From positions 1-17,624 of the forward strand of contig JAITON010000163.1 in the NCBI GenBank assembly GCA_031289935.1: a DNA stretch of 17,624 bases. Reading direction: 5' to 3'. The notes below the pieces were generated by a model. That model did no database searches. It worked only from the letters and a program-made list of their open reading frames with translations, and was not told where the DNA came from. Shown one piece after another: positions 1 to 8,043 of the stretch (the first letter of the stretch is position 1; each line of letters starts with the position of its first letter). Position numbers and translations under genes: made by a program. The DNA is from Treponema sp. GTDB lineage: Bacteria > Spirochaetota > Spirochaetia > Treponematales > Breznakiellaceae.

Positions 1-1
1 A

Positions 2-991
2 GTGGCCGTGTTGGCCGCGCTGGCGCTGGCTTTTATTGCCTTTATCGTCGAGACGGCGCTCTTTGCCAAGGCGGCCCGCCCGGTCCAGGAGAACCGGCCC
101 GGACCTCGGGAACCGGGGGCAGCGAGGTTCCACAAAGAACCGAAGCTCAAGGCGCCGCCTCTCCAGGCAGGTCCCGGCAAGGCGCCGCTCCAGGACGGTC
201 TGGGAGACGATTTCTTTGACCTTCCCGGTGAAAAGCTAGAGCCGGCCGGTAACGGGGCCGGCCTGGCCGGTAATGGGGCCGGCCTGGAGGACGATTTCGG
301 CGATTTGCCTGATTTTAACTTTCCTGGTGACGATACCCCGGCGGCTGGGCTGGCCGGCAGCGGGGCCGGCCTGGAGGACAGGGGGGCCGGCCTGGCTGGT
401 AATGGGGCCGGATCTGAGGACGATTTCGGCGATTTGCCTGATTTTAACTTTCCTGGTGACGATACCCCGGCGGCCGGGCTGCCCGGCGAAAAGACCGGGC
501 TGGCCGCCCGGAGCGGTCTTGGCCTGGAGGCCGGTCTTAGGGCCCGGCTTGAGGCGGAACTCCGCCGGGCCGAAGCCGAGGGGCAGGATACCACGGTCAT
601 CGCCATGGACTACGCGAGCGGGGGGGATGCAGAATACGGGGCCCTGGCAGATTGGGCGGTGGAATTCTTTGACAACTCAGAGCTGCTCTTTGAACAGGGG
701 GAACAGGGCATCGCGGTTATCCTCCCGAACACGGACCTGGACCAGGGTTTCGCCATGGCCGAAAGTTTTCGGCAGGAGCTTCCGCCGGACCTGGACGCCG
801 GGGAACTTTGCATGGGCATCGCCGCCCGGACCGAACGGCAGGTAGAGGCCCCCCGGCTCCTCTTCGAAGCGAGAGGCGCCCTGGAAAAGGCCCGGGAGGA
901 CCCGGAAGCCCCGGTGATAGCTTTCCGCGTCGACCCGGAGAAGTACCGGGCCATGATTCGTGCCGGGGAACGCGCTCAACCAAACGGCTAA
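2..991 (+). CDS. Membrane-anchored protein with repetitive linker and degenerate GGDEF-like domain (5' end cut off)
   Basis: The reading frame is already open at the window edge. The first possible codon is a GTG at 2, so the true start may lie upstream. Residues about 1-25 form a hydrophobic helix, either a membrane anchor or an uncleaved signal. Residues about 30-165 are a low-complexity linker rich in Gly, Ala, Asp and Pro, with a 43-residue unit present twice. Residues about 175-325 resemble the fold order of GGDEF domains: a VIAMDY strand, an AVILPNTDLDQGFAMAE segment like the one that follows the GGDEF loop, and a terminal block ending EKAREDPEAPVIAF. The GG(D/E)EF signature itself is missing; EQGEQG stands at that position. 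Cyclic-di-GMP synthesis is therefore unlikely, and a structural or sensory role is more plausible. The gene ends in TAA, overlapping the stop of the convergent minus-strand gene by 4 bp. The GGDEF-like call is an inference from pattern; the coding call is firm. Confidence 0.8.
   Translation: MAVLAALALAFIAFIVETALFAKAARPVQENRPGPREPGAARFHKEPKLKAPPLQAGPGKAPLQDGLGDDFFDLPGEKLEPAGNGAGLAGNGAGLEDDFGDLPDFNFPGDDTPAAGLAGSGAGLEDRGAGLAGNGAGSEDDFGDLPDFNFPGDDTPAAGLPGEKTGLAARSGLGLEAGLRARLEAELRRAEAEGQDTTVIAMDYASGGDAEYGALADWAVEFFDNSELLFEQGEQGIAVILPNTDLDQGFAMAESFRQELPPDLDAGELCMGIAARTERQVEAPRLLFEARGALEKAREDPEAPVIAFRVDPEKYRAMIRAGERAQPNG
262..478 (+). repeat. 129-bp in-frame tandem duplication in the linker of the GGDEF-like gene
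   Basis: A block at about 262-349 recurs 129 bp downstream at about 391-478. The core 287-345 is identical to 416-474. It encodes the acidic segment EDDFGDLPDFNFPGDDTPAA twice, set in shorter Gly-Asn-Gly-Ala-Gly-Leu repeats. The period equals 43 codons, so copy-number change would keep the frame. Identity at the nucleotide level suggests a recent duplication. Confidence 0.85.
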
Positions 992-3432
992 GGCTCTGCT
1001 TGATAGAGCTCCTGGTAAACATCAAAATAGGATGCGGAGCGTTCAGGCTGCCCGGAAACCTTGGCTAGAACCGTGAGCCGTCTCATACCGTAGGGAGAAC
1101 CCTGGGGGCCGGCGCGTTCCTGGCGGTATGCCTTTTCAGCGCTGAAGGGGACCGCTGCCGGACCGGCGCCATCAGGATCCTCATAGAGGCCGCCCCAGAG
1201 GACGGCCGCCAGGGAATGTTTCTTTTTCCCCGGTGGAATATGCAGGTTGATGGTCTCCCCAATACGGATTCCCTCGGGGAGGCGGGCGTTCATCAGGTCC
1301 CGGAAATCCTCACCGGAAACAAAGCTGGCGGTTTCCACTGCGGCAACCTCGGCGCCGGCGGCTATGCCCAGGGCCAGGGGGGATGCGATTTCCAGGCAGG
1401 GCAGGGGGTTAAAGCCGCCTGTATAGCCTATGGGAAGGCCGGTCCTGACCATGGCCATGGAGAGGATCTCAACCACCATGAGATGGGAATAGAAAGCCCC
1501 CTGCTTCTCCTTGGAAAACGCAAAGAGGATTTTCCAGGTGGCCGGGTCTGTCCGGGTTTCGGCGGCGGTTTCCTGGTCTTCTGCCGGGACCGCTTCCGGC
1601 GCCGGAAGCGGCAGGGCGCCGGGGTTTTCTACGACCCGTTCTTTGCCATGACAGATACCGCAAGGTTGCCCGCTGGGCGGCCCGCTGGGCGGCCCGCTGG
1701 GCGGCCCAGCGGGCAGCCCACAGTCCCGGCTGCAGGCTCCGGTCTGTTCTTGGGCCGCCGATTTAACGTATTCCCGGGCAAGATAGGCCGGGCTAAGTCC
1801 CGGGTCGATTATTCCCCAGGGGAATTGGGCGCCGGGAGGCCGGGCGCCCAGGGTTTCATCGACCCAGTCCCGGTGAGCGTCCATGACCTCGCGCCAGATA
1901 TCTCTTTGGAAGTATTCGGTCCAGGCGTCCAGGCGGCAGCCCCGCCGCCAAGCTTCCTCAATCAGCTCCCCAGCCCGCTCATCGCCCCGGCTGATGACCC
2001 CCTCAATGCTCGAAATAAAGGGGTCCTGGATACCCACCTTGTGGCCGCGAGCCTTAAGGCGGCCCCGTATATAGTTCAATTTTCGCAGGGCTGTTTCTTC
2101 ATCCAGTTGAGCCGCCCATTGGTAGGGGGAGTGGGGCTTGGGCACGAAGGTCCCCAGGTTAATATTAAAGTGCATCCCCGTCTCCTGGGCCGCTGCCAGG
2201 ATAAAATCGACTATAGCCTCCTCCTCGCCGGAGCCCTCCAGACCAAGCTGAGCTACCGGTAACCCAATCATAAAGTAAAATTTCGCCCCCCGCCATCCGT
2301 TTTTTTTTGCCTCCCGCAGGATGCCGGTAATCTGTTGCAGGGACACTTTCTTGTTGATGGCCATCTGCCAGGCATCCTCGGGGGTTTCCACCGCAAAGGT
2401 TAGCCCGCTTTTACGGACTTTGGCAATCTTTTCCAGAAGGGGCAGGGAAAAGCTGGACACTTTAAGGGAGGGAAGCTGAAACGAGATATGCTGGCCGCCA
2501 AATTCCTTGTTCAGCGACTCCACCAGGTCCCCGATATGGCAGTAATCTCCGGTGGAAAGCGACGAGAGGCTGATTTCCCGGTAGCCCCCTTCCCGGATAA
2601 AGGCTGCGGCTTCGGCCCGGACAATTTCGGCGGGTTTTTGCCGCATGGGCCGGTACCAATAGCCAGCGTGGCAGAAGCGGCAGCCGTTAGGGCAGCCGCG
2701 CATAATCTCTACGGCGCCGTGGTGCTGGACTGTTTTTAGGTTGGGCACGGGAAAGACCGCCGCATCCGGCCCCCGGCGGGGAAAGTCCCGGTCAATGGCC
2801 CGGACCGCCGCTTTTCCCGGGACCCAGACCGAAGGATGTTCCCTGAGCCGCTCCAGGACGGCGCTTCTCCTCTGCCCCGCCTGTTTCAGACCCCGGAGCG
2901 ACTCCGCCAGCTCAAAGAAACCAGCCTCGGCCTCGCCGATCCAGGCGGCGTCCACAAAGCGGCTGTATGGCAGGGGATTGGAGACGCAGGGACCGCCCAG
3001 GATAACGATGGGAGAATCCTCACGCCGTTCGGCGGCATGGAGAGGGATACCCGAAGCCTTGAGGATCGTTAAAAGCCCGGTAATACCCAGCTCGTAACCG
3101 AGGGTTACCAGGAGCAGGTCAAGCTCCCCCGCCGGGATACCTGTGTCAAGCCCGTAGAGCGGCGTTCCTGACCGTTCCAGTAGGGCCTCAAAGTCAGGGG
3201 CCGGCGCAAAGAGCCGGTCGCAGGAGACCCCCTCAATCCTGTTCAGCCCCTTGTAGAGAATCCTTAGGGCCTGGTTCGCCATGCCGATCTCGTAGAGGTC
3301 CGGAAAGGCAATGGCGGTCTTGAGTGCAGCCCCGGTCTTGGCCAGCCGCCCGTATTCACCGCCTATATAACGGACCGGCTTTTCCACCTCCAGAAGCAGC
3401 TTCCCCAAGTCCCGGACTGGATCAATCATCAT
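988..3432 (-). CDS. Radical SAM protein (TIGR03960-like) fused to a DUF2344/TIGR03936-like C-terminal domain
   Basis: The product is a two-domain protein of about 814 residues. The N-terminal part (about 30-190) resembles the B12-binding-like domain of TIGR03960 proteins. The radical SAM core carries the 4Fe-4S cluster motif CPNGCRFC (Cys about 247, 251 and 254), followed by HAGYWYRP. A Pro/Gly/Ser linker at about residues 590-610 is flanked by Cys pairs (CSRDC and CGIC). The C-terminal 170 residues show the DUF2344 pattern (FYSHL, then GFNPLP, then SPLALG). In many bacteria these two modules are adjacent genes next to rng/rplU; here they form one chain. The substrate is unknown; RNA or ribosome modification is only a guess. 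The start is placed at the ATG at 3432, about 10 nt after AGGGA. The ATGs at 3429 and 3441 are alternatives, and the last is too close to that site. It is the last gene of the mre operon, 13 bp after rodA. Confidence 0.9.
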   Translation of the reverse strand: MMIDPVRDLGKLLLEVEKPVRYIGGEYGRLAKTGAALKTAIAFPDLYEIGMANQALRILYKGLNRIEGVSCDRLFAPAPDFEALLERSGTPLYGLDTGIPAGELDLLLVTLGYELGITGLLTILKASGIPLHAAERREDSPIVILGGPCVSNPLPYSRFVDAAWIGEAEAGFFELAESLRGLKQAGQRRSAVLERLREHPSVWVPGKAAVRAIDRDFPRRGPDAAVFPVPNLKTVQHHGAVEIMRGCPNGCRFCHAGYWYRPMRQKPAEIVRAEAAAFIREGGYREISLSSLSTGDYCHIGDLVESLNKEFGGQHISFQLPSLKVSSFSLPLLEKIAKVRKSGLTFAVETPEDAWQMAINKKVSLQQITGILREAKKNGWRGAKFYFMIGLPVAQLGLEGSGEEEAIVDFILAAAQETGMHFNINLGTFVPKPHSPYQWAAQLDEETALRKLNYIRGRLKARGHKVGIQDPFISSIEGVISRGDERAGELIEEAWRRGCRLDAWTEYFQRDIWREVMDAHRDWVDETLGARPPGAQFPWGIIDPGLSPAYLAREYVKSAAQEQTGACSRDCGLPAGPPSGPPSGPPSGQPCGICHGKERVVENPGALPLPAPEAVPAEDQETAAETRTDPATWKILFAFSKEKQGAFYSHLMVVEILSMAMVRTGLPIGYTGGFNPLPCLEIASPLALGIAAGAEVAAVETASFVSGEDFRDLMNARLPEGIRIGETINLHIPPGKKKHSLAAVLWGGLYEDPDGAGPAAVPFSAEKAYRQERAGPQGSPYGMRRLTVLAKVSGQPERSASYFDVYQELYQAEP
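1669..1713. repeat. Three 12-bp tandem repeats ending in a GC-rich inverted repeat
   Basis: The unit CCCGCTGGGCGG occurs three times without change at 1669-1680, 1681-1692 and 1693-1704. On the minus strand each unit encodes Pro-Pro-Ser-Gly in the interdomain linker of the radical SAM protein. The last unit plus 1705-1713 forms a 9-bp inverted repeat around CGG (CCCGCTGGG / CCCAGCGGG). The array is in frame, so slippage would change linker length by four residues. Confidence 0.85.
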
Positions 3433-3445
3433 TTTTCCCATTTCC

Positions 3446-4759
3446 CTAGGAGTGTTGATGTCGCCGCATAAACACACTCAGTGCCAGGCCCACCCCAATC
3501 ATGGCGGAAAGCATGGCCGAGCCCCCGTAGGACATAAAGAGCAGAGGTATCCCCGTGATGGGCATAATCCCCATGGTCATTCCCACATTAACCAGAAAAT
3601 GGAAGATGTACATGGCCGCAAGTCCTGCCGCAATGTACACGCCAAAGGGGTCTACAGCGGATTTCATAATCTTTACCAGTCTAAGGCAGATAACCAGGAA
3701 AAGGCCAAATACCAGGAGCCCGCCCATAAAGCCCCATTCCTCGGAAAAAATTGAGAAGATAAAGTCCGTGCTTTGCTGGGGTAGGAACTGATAGTGGCTC
3801 TGGGTCCCCTGGAGGTAGCCCCTGCCCCAGAGCCCTCCGGAACCGATGGCGGTGATCGACTGGATAATGTTCCAGCCCGCGCCCCGGGGGTCCACGTTGG
3901 GATCCAGGAACACGATGAGCCGCATAATCTGATAGTCCTTGAGCACCTTCTGGGCCAACCAGGAAGTACCTAGGGAGAAAATCACCACTGCGGCGGCGTA
4001 GGCAATCCAGTAGAAGTAGCGCTTCTTGTAGCGCAGAAAGCCGAACACGGAAATCGCCGTGATAAGTCCCAGGACCAGGACCGTGCCCGTGATAAACCGG
4101 GTGTTGGAGAGGATCGCTAGAGATGGGATCGTATTCCCCAGGATATAGCTCTGCCAGAGGGGCAGCCCCAGGAGGATCACCGTCAGGCCGATGACGGCGA
4201 TCAGGAAGAGGATATAACGGGCCGAAATCCCGGCGATAAAGCCCATCACTAAAAGGATGGGGATAAACACCAGGGAGGTACCGAAGTCGGGCTGAATCAG
4301 CACTAAGCCCATGGGGATAAAAACGATGAGGCAGGAAAGGATAAAGCGGGCAAAGGAATTCATGGTCTTCCGGGAACTGTCCAGAAACCAGGCCAAAAAG
4401 AGGATAGTGGTAATCTTGGCAAACTCCGAAGGTTGAATGCCAAAGGAACCGACGCCCAGCCAGGCCCGGGCCCCGTTGACCGTGTAGCCGAAGAGGCAGG
4501 TATAGGCCAGCAGGGCTAGCACTCCCAGGTAAAGGTAGAGGGTAAGGTTGTAGAATTTGCGGTAATTCACCATGGCCAGGACCAGGGCCAGTACAAAGCC
4601 CCCGGCGGCCCAGATAATTTGCCGGAAGTACTCGGTGGAGACCACGACCCCCTCGGAGCTAACCCCGGAGGAATAGATAAAGAGAATACCGAAGGCGGCA
4701 AGGACCGTTGCAGCAAAAAGTAGGGAATAATCGATCTCGAGAAAATCCCGCAGCTTCAT
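3446..4759 (-). CDS. rodA: RodA, SEDS-family peptidoglycan glycosyltransferase
   Basis: The product has 437 residues. RodA polymerises lipid II into glycan strands during cell elongation, working with PBP2 in the inner membrane. The sequence is strongly hydrophobic, with about ten or more membrane segments. SEDS landmarks are visible: QPSEFAKI, then QPDFGTSLVFIPIL, the long loop with DPRGAGWNIIQS and FIFSIFSEEWGF, and the terminal MPITGIPLLFMSYGGSAML. It is longer than E. coli RodA (about 370) because of an additional middle stretch of membrane segments and loops, as I recall for other treponemes. The start is ATG (MKLRDFLEIDYS) in an ATGA overlap with the mrdA stop, so translation is probably coupled and the RodA-PBP2 pair co-produced. 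A 40-codon N-terminal extension is possible by frame alone but would lie inside mrdA and is rejected. Confidence 0.96.
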   Translation of the reverse strand: MKLRDFLEIDYSLLFAATVLAAFGILFIYSSGVSSEGVVVSTEYFRQIIWAAGGFVLALVLAMVNYRKFYNLTLYLYLGVLALLAYTCLFGYTVNGARAWLGVGSFGIQPSEFAKITTILFLAWFLDSSRKTMNSFARFILSCLIVFIPMGLVLIQPDFGTSLVFIPILLVMGFIAGISARYILFLIAVIGLTVILLGLPLWQSYILGNTIPSLAILSNTRFITGTVLVLGLITAISVFGFLRYKKRYFYWIAYAAAVVIFSLGTSWLAQKVLKDYQIMRLIVFLDPNVDPRGAGWNIIQSITAIGSGGLWGRGYLQGTQSHYQFLPQQSTDFIFSIFSEEWGFMGGLLVFGLFLVICLRLVKIMKSAVDPFGVYIAAGLAAMYIFHFLVNVGMTMGIMPITGIPLLFMSYGGSAMLSAMIGVGLALSVFMRRHQHS

Positions 4760-6651
4760 TCCCGGCGCCCCTGTGCCGGCATCAGATACTGGAAGCCCAG
4801 GGTCTGCACGGCCTCTTCGTAACTCTGATGAGCGAATATGCCCTGGAACATGATGGCCGAAGCATAAGTAGCCCACCATTCCCAGTTATTGACAGCCTCC
4901 ACAATGATGGATACCACAACCTGTTCCTCGGGATTGGCGGCCTCGTAAGGGGCATAGGCGGCAAACCAGGAGTGCCACTGGTTCTCCAGGCCCACCTCTC
5001 CGGTACCAGTTTTCCCGGCAATCTGTACCGATCTAATGTTCAGGGGGAAGAGGGCAGTCCCCTCGCTGATAACCCCCCGCATGTCCCGGCGGACCTGGGC
5101 AAAAACTGCATCGGAGATATCGCTCTCGTGGAGCAGCTGGGGAACAAAACTCTCCACCACCTCACCCGAAAAAGGGTCCCGAACTTCCTTGAGCAGGTGA
5201 GGCTGGTAGACCAGCCCGTTGTTCACCACCATGGACACCATATTGGCCATCTGTATGGGGGTAACCAGGGTGTAACCCTGTCCAATGGACATGTTCATGG
5301 TATCGCCTCCGACCCAGCGCTCGTGGAAGCGCCGTTCCTTCCATTGGGGCGTGGGGATAAACCCGGCGATTTCTCCCGGCAGGTCGATGCCTGTAACCTG
5401 CCCAAAGCCATAGTTTCCAGCATAGGCCACAATCCGTTCTACCCCCAGATAGTCCCGGCCTACAGTCCAGTAGTAGATGTCGCAGGACTGGGCCATAGCG
5501 CTATGGAGGTTGAGCTTCCCATGACCGGGTTTGCGGATATGACAACGCCAGACCCGGTTCCCATAGACTAGTTCCCCCTCGCAGTCTACGAGCTGTGCAG
5601 GCGAGAAACTGCCTTCCGCCAGGATCGCTGTGGTCATCACGATCTTAAAAACCGAAGCTGGAGGGTAGCTCGACTGGATAGCCCGGTTCAAAAGGGGGTT
5701 ATTGGAATCATTGATCAGGGCCGCATACTCATTGCCTGCGGTGGAGCGGCTAAAGAGATTGGGATCGTACCAGGGATAGGATACCATGGCTAGAATTTCC
5801 CCGTTGCTAGGCCGCATGACCACGACGGCCCCCACGCGCTTACCCAGAGCCTTTTCCGCCAGGGTCTGAATGGACTGGTCAATGGTGAGCACCAGGTTTT
5901 TCCCTATCTCCGGAGGTTCCCGCACCGAGTCCTTGGTAATGCGCCGACCCCGGGCGTCCACGGTCCGGGTCTCCCAGCCCTCTTTGCCCCGGAGCAGCTC
6001 GTCGTACTGTTTTTCAATCCCCGCCTTGCCGATGGTATCACCCTGCTGGTAGCCCTGGTTGTAGAGTACCGTCAGCTCGTCCCGGGTAATGTCTCCCACG
6101 TAGCCAATCACATGGGCAAGGCTCCCGATGTCCGCATAATTCCTGATGGATTTAACCTGCCAACTTACCCCCGGCAGAGAATCGGCATTTTCCGCGATGG
6201 AGGCGATGACATCGAAGGGAATATTGGCTGCCACCTCAATGGGCTGATAAAGATAGTAATACGAGGCGGGTATCTTCCGGTCGATCTGTTCACGGGGCAG
6301 GTCCAGGATACGAGCCAGCCGCTCAATCAGGCCAGGAATTTCCCCGGCAGGCACCTCGCCGGGGGTTATGCTCACCGCAAAGGAATCGTTATTGAGCACC
6401 AGGGGCGTGGTAAAATTCCGGTCGTAAATTTCTCCCCGGCGAGAGCTTAGGACTGTGGTTCTCCGGGCAATATCCTGGGCACGGGAGCGGTATTCCTCGC
6501 CGTTCAATATTTGCATGGCAAAGAGCTGGACGGAATAGACCACGAATACCAGGATAAAGAATACCTGGAGGACCTTGATACGGAAGCTCGTATTGCCCTC
6601 CGCCCGGTGTTTTTTCCATGGATCATCGGGTATCAGAGAAAATAGGGCCAT
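4756..6651 (-). CDS. mrdA: Penicillin-binding protein 2, elongation transpeptidase
   Basis: This 631-residue class B PBP cross-links peptidoglycan and is the partner of RodA. A short cytoplasmic N-terminus is followed by one membrane helix (about 27-47). The pedestal or dimerisation region spans about 60-230 (motifs RRGEIYDRN and GKAGIEKQYDELLRG), and the transpeptidase domain about 260-610. The active-site motifs are present: SVFK with nucleophile Ser333 and Lys336, SCD at 389-391 (the PBP2 form of SxN), and KTG at 547-549. The start ATG shares one base with the mreD stop (TGATG), preceded by AAGGGG about 8 nt away. The stop overlaps rodA by 4 bp. Length and motifs are ordinary for the family. 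Confidence 0.97.
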   Translation of the reverse strand: MALFSLIPDDPWKKHRAEGNTSFRIKVLQVFFILVFVVYSVQLFAMQILNGEEYRSRAQDIARRTTVLSSRRGEIYDRNFTTPLVLNNDSFAVSITPGEVPAGEIPGLIERLARILDLPREQIDRKIPASYYYLYQPIEVAANIPFDVIASIAENADSLPGVSWQVKSIRNYADIGSLAHVIGYVGDITRDELTVLYNQGYQQGDTIGKAGIEKQYDELLRGKEGWETRTVDARGRRITKDSVREPPEIGKNLVLTIDQSIQTLAEKALGKRVGAVVVMRPSNGEILAMVSYPWYDPNLFSRSTAGNEYAALINDSNNPLLNRAIQSSYPPASVFKIVMTTAILAEGSFSPAQLVDCEGELVYGNRVWRCHIRKPGHGKLNLHSAMAQSCDIYYWTVGRDYLGVERIVAYAGNYGFGQVTGIDLPGEIAGFIPTPQWKERRFHERWVGGDTMNMSIGQGYTLVTPIQMANMVSMVVNNGLVYQPHLLKEVRDPFSGEVVESFVPQLLHESDISDAVFAQVRRDMRGVISEGTALFPLNIRSVQIAGKTGTGEVGLENQWHSWFAAYAPYEAANPEEQVVVSIIVEAVNNWEWWATYASAIMFQGIFAHQSYEEAVQTLGFQYLMPAQGRRE

Positions 6652-7154
6652 CAGTTTTTCCCCTTTACTACCAGGATGGGTTTGAAGAGCTTGAGGAGGG
6701 CAAAAAGGAAGGGCGCCGTGGCCGTATTAAGGAGGAGTTCCACCCAGAATGCCGGTTCAGCCATCTGGTAGGCCGGGACCGCCTTGCCGAATAATATATG
6801 GAGGATAAACAGCAAGAGGGCCTTGAGGAGTGTAGCTCCCGCACAGAGAGCCATGGGGAGAAAGACCGCATCCAAAAAGAAGGTCCCCTTGAAACGCCCC
6901 GCCAAGGCCCCAGTTATGGTACGGATCAATGCGTTCAGCCCCAGGGGCGCCGCAGACAGAAAGTCCAAAAGGATTCCCGAGAAAAAACCCGTAAGTTGGC
7001 CCGTCATGCCACCGTTCACGTAGGCACTATAAACCACGATTCCCAAGCATAGGTCCGGCACGGTTCGGTAGATCGCCAGCCGGGCCAAGATGGTGGACTG
7101 GAGGATCCCTGCAATCAAGGCGAAGATTGTAGCCCATATCACATTCTTAGCCAT
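6651..7154 (-). CDS. mreD: MreD, rod-shape-determining membrane protein
   Basis: MreD is a small integral membrane protein (167 residues) that links MreC and the elongation synthases. The sequence is almost wholly hydrophobic, with about five membrane segments, and carries the family segment GFFSGILLDFLSAAPLGLNA. The start is the ATG at 7154 (MAKNVIW), five residues downstream of the longest possible start, because GGGGAG lies 4 nt upstream of it. It then overlaps the end of mreC by 8 bp. The stop shares one base with the mrdA start. The family is weakly conserved, so the call rests on hydropathy, length and position between mreC and mrdA. Confidence 0.93.
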   Translation of the reverse strand: MAKNVIWATIFALIAGILQSTILARLAIYRTVPDLCLGIVVYSAYVNGGMTGQLTGFFSGILLDFLSAAPLGLNALIRTITGALAGRFKGTFFLDAVFLPMALCAGATLLKALLLFILHILFGKAVPAYQMAEPAFWVELLLNTATAPFLFALLKLFKPILVVKGKN

Positions 7155-8031
7155 CGGTCTCCCCTTCACCGGGAGCGATCACAAAGACCTGTTCCAGCCG
7201 GGAAAAATCAATATAGATGTCCAGTTCTACTTCCATGGAGCTCTCGTAGTCCTCGTAAATAATCCTGCTGACCCTGCCGATATTGATCTCCGCCGGATAT
7301 ACAGCCCCGGGATAGACCCCACCCAGACCGCTTGAGACAATCACGTCGCCAAGTTGTATCTTATCCTGGGCCCGCTTACTGATGAGCCGCATCACTAGGG
7401 GATAGTCGGGATTGCCCTGGCCCTCCACCAAGCCATCGTAGCGAGAGACCGCCAACCGGGCTGGCACGTAGGAGCTCAGATCATAAAGGGGCATCACTAG
7501 ACTTTCAAACTGGCCGGCCTGAACCACTTTGCCCACCAGGGCCTGGGCCCCGTTCTGGAAGGCGATAACCGGCATGTTGTAGTTAACCCCATGCTGTTTT
7601 CCCTTATTGATGACCATGCTGGAGTAGAGATTGTCCGGGTCCCGACCGATGATTTCTGCCGGAATGTGTTTATAGGGAATGGTCTCGGCAAAGCCTAACA
7701 GTTCTCGAAGCCGGCTGTTTTCCAGGCGAATTTCCGCCGCGCTCCGTTCAAGCTGCTCGTAGCGGACCACCCGGTCCAAAAGTTCACTGTATTTTTCCTG
7801 GAGTTCTGATAATTCCTGAACTGAAAGCACGGTTTCAGATACAAAGGAAGAAATCCCATGGATTCCCTCCCGGATACCCGAATACACCGAAAGCCCCATA
7901 TCCCGAAAATTGACAATAAAGCTACGGGTAGAAAAAAACAGGAGCAAAAAAGAGACCAGCGTCAGACCGGCAAACATATAGCCCTCCTGGTTTATCCGTC
8001 TTTTTTGCCTCCCCTCTTCCTCTATCCGCAT
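7147..8031 (-). CDS. mreC: MreC, rod-shape-determining periplasmic scaffold
   Basis: MreC is a bitopic protein (294 residues) that assembles in the periplasm and activates PBP2/RodA. A charged cytoplasmic tail (about 1-18) is followed by a membrane helix (about 19-38) and a coiled coil (about 62-112, rich in Glu, Leu and Arg). Then comes the beta-barrel domain with family motifs EIIGRDPDN, INKGKQHGV, YPLVMRLI and DVIVSSGLGGVYPGAVYPAEI. The start at 8031 gives the usual basic tail but has only a weak ribosome site. A strong AGGAGG sits 5 nt before an in-frame ATG at 7977 (MFAGLTLVSF), which would give a form lacking the cytoplasmic tail. The gene follows mreB by 12 bp. Confidence 0.94.
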   Translation of the reverse strand: MRIEEEGRQKRRINQEGYMFAGLTLVSFLLLFFSTRSFIVNFRDMGLSVYSGIREGIHGISSFVSETVLSVQELSELQEKYSELLDRVVRYEQLERSAAEIRLENSRLRELLGFAETIPYKHIPAEIIGRDPDNLYSSMVINKGKQHGVNYNMPVIAFQNGAQALVGKVVQAGQFESLVMPLYDLSSYVPARLAVSRYDGLVEGQGNPDYPLVMRLISKRAQDKIQLGDVIVSSGLGGVYPGAVYPAEINIGRVSRIIYEDYESSMEVELDIYIDFSRLEQVFVIAPGEGETDG

Positions 8032-8043
8032 ACCGACATCGGC

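Noticed and set aside
1216..2262. 348-codon plus-strand open frame
   Set aside because: It is the complement of the radical SAM gene, whose Cys motif and domain pattern are clear. The antisense frame has no recognisable family and arises from GC-rich codon use.
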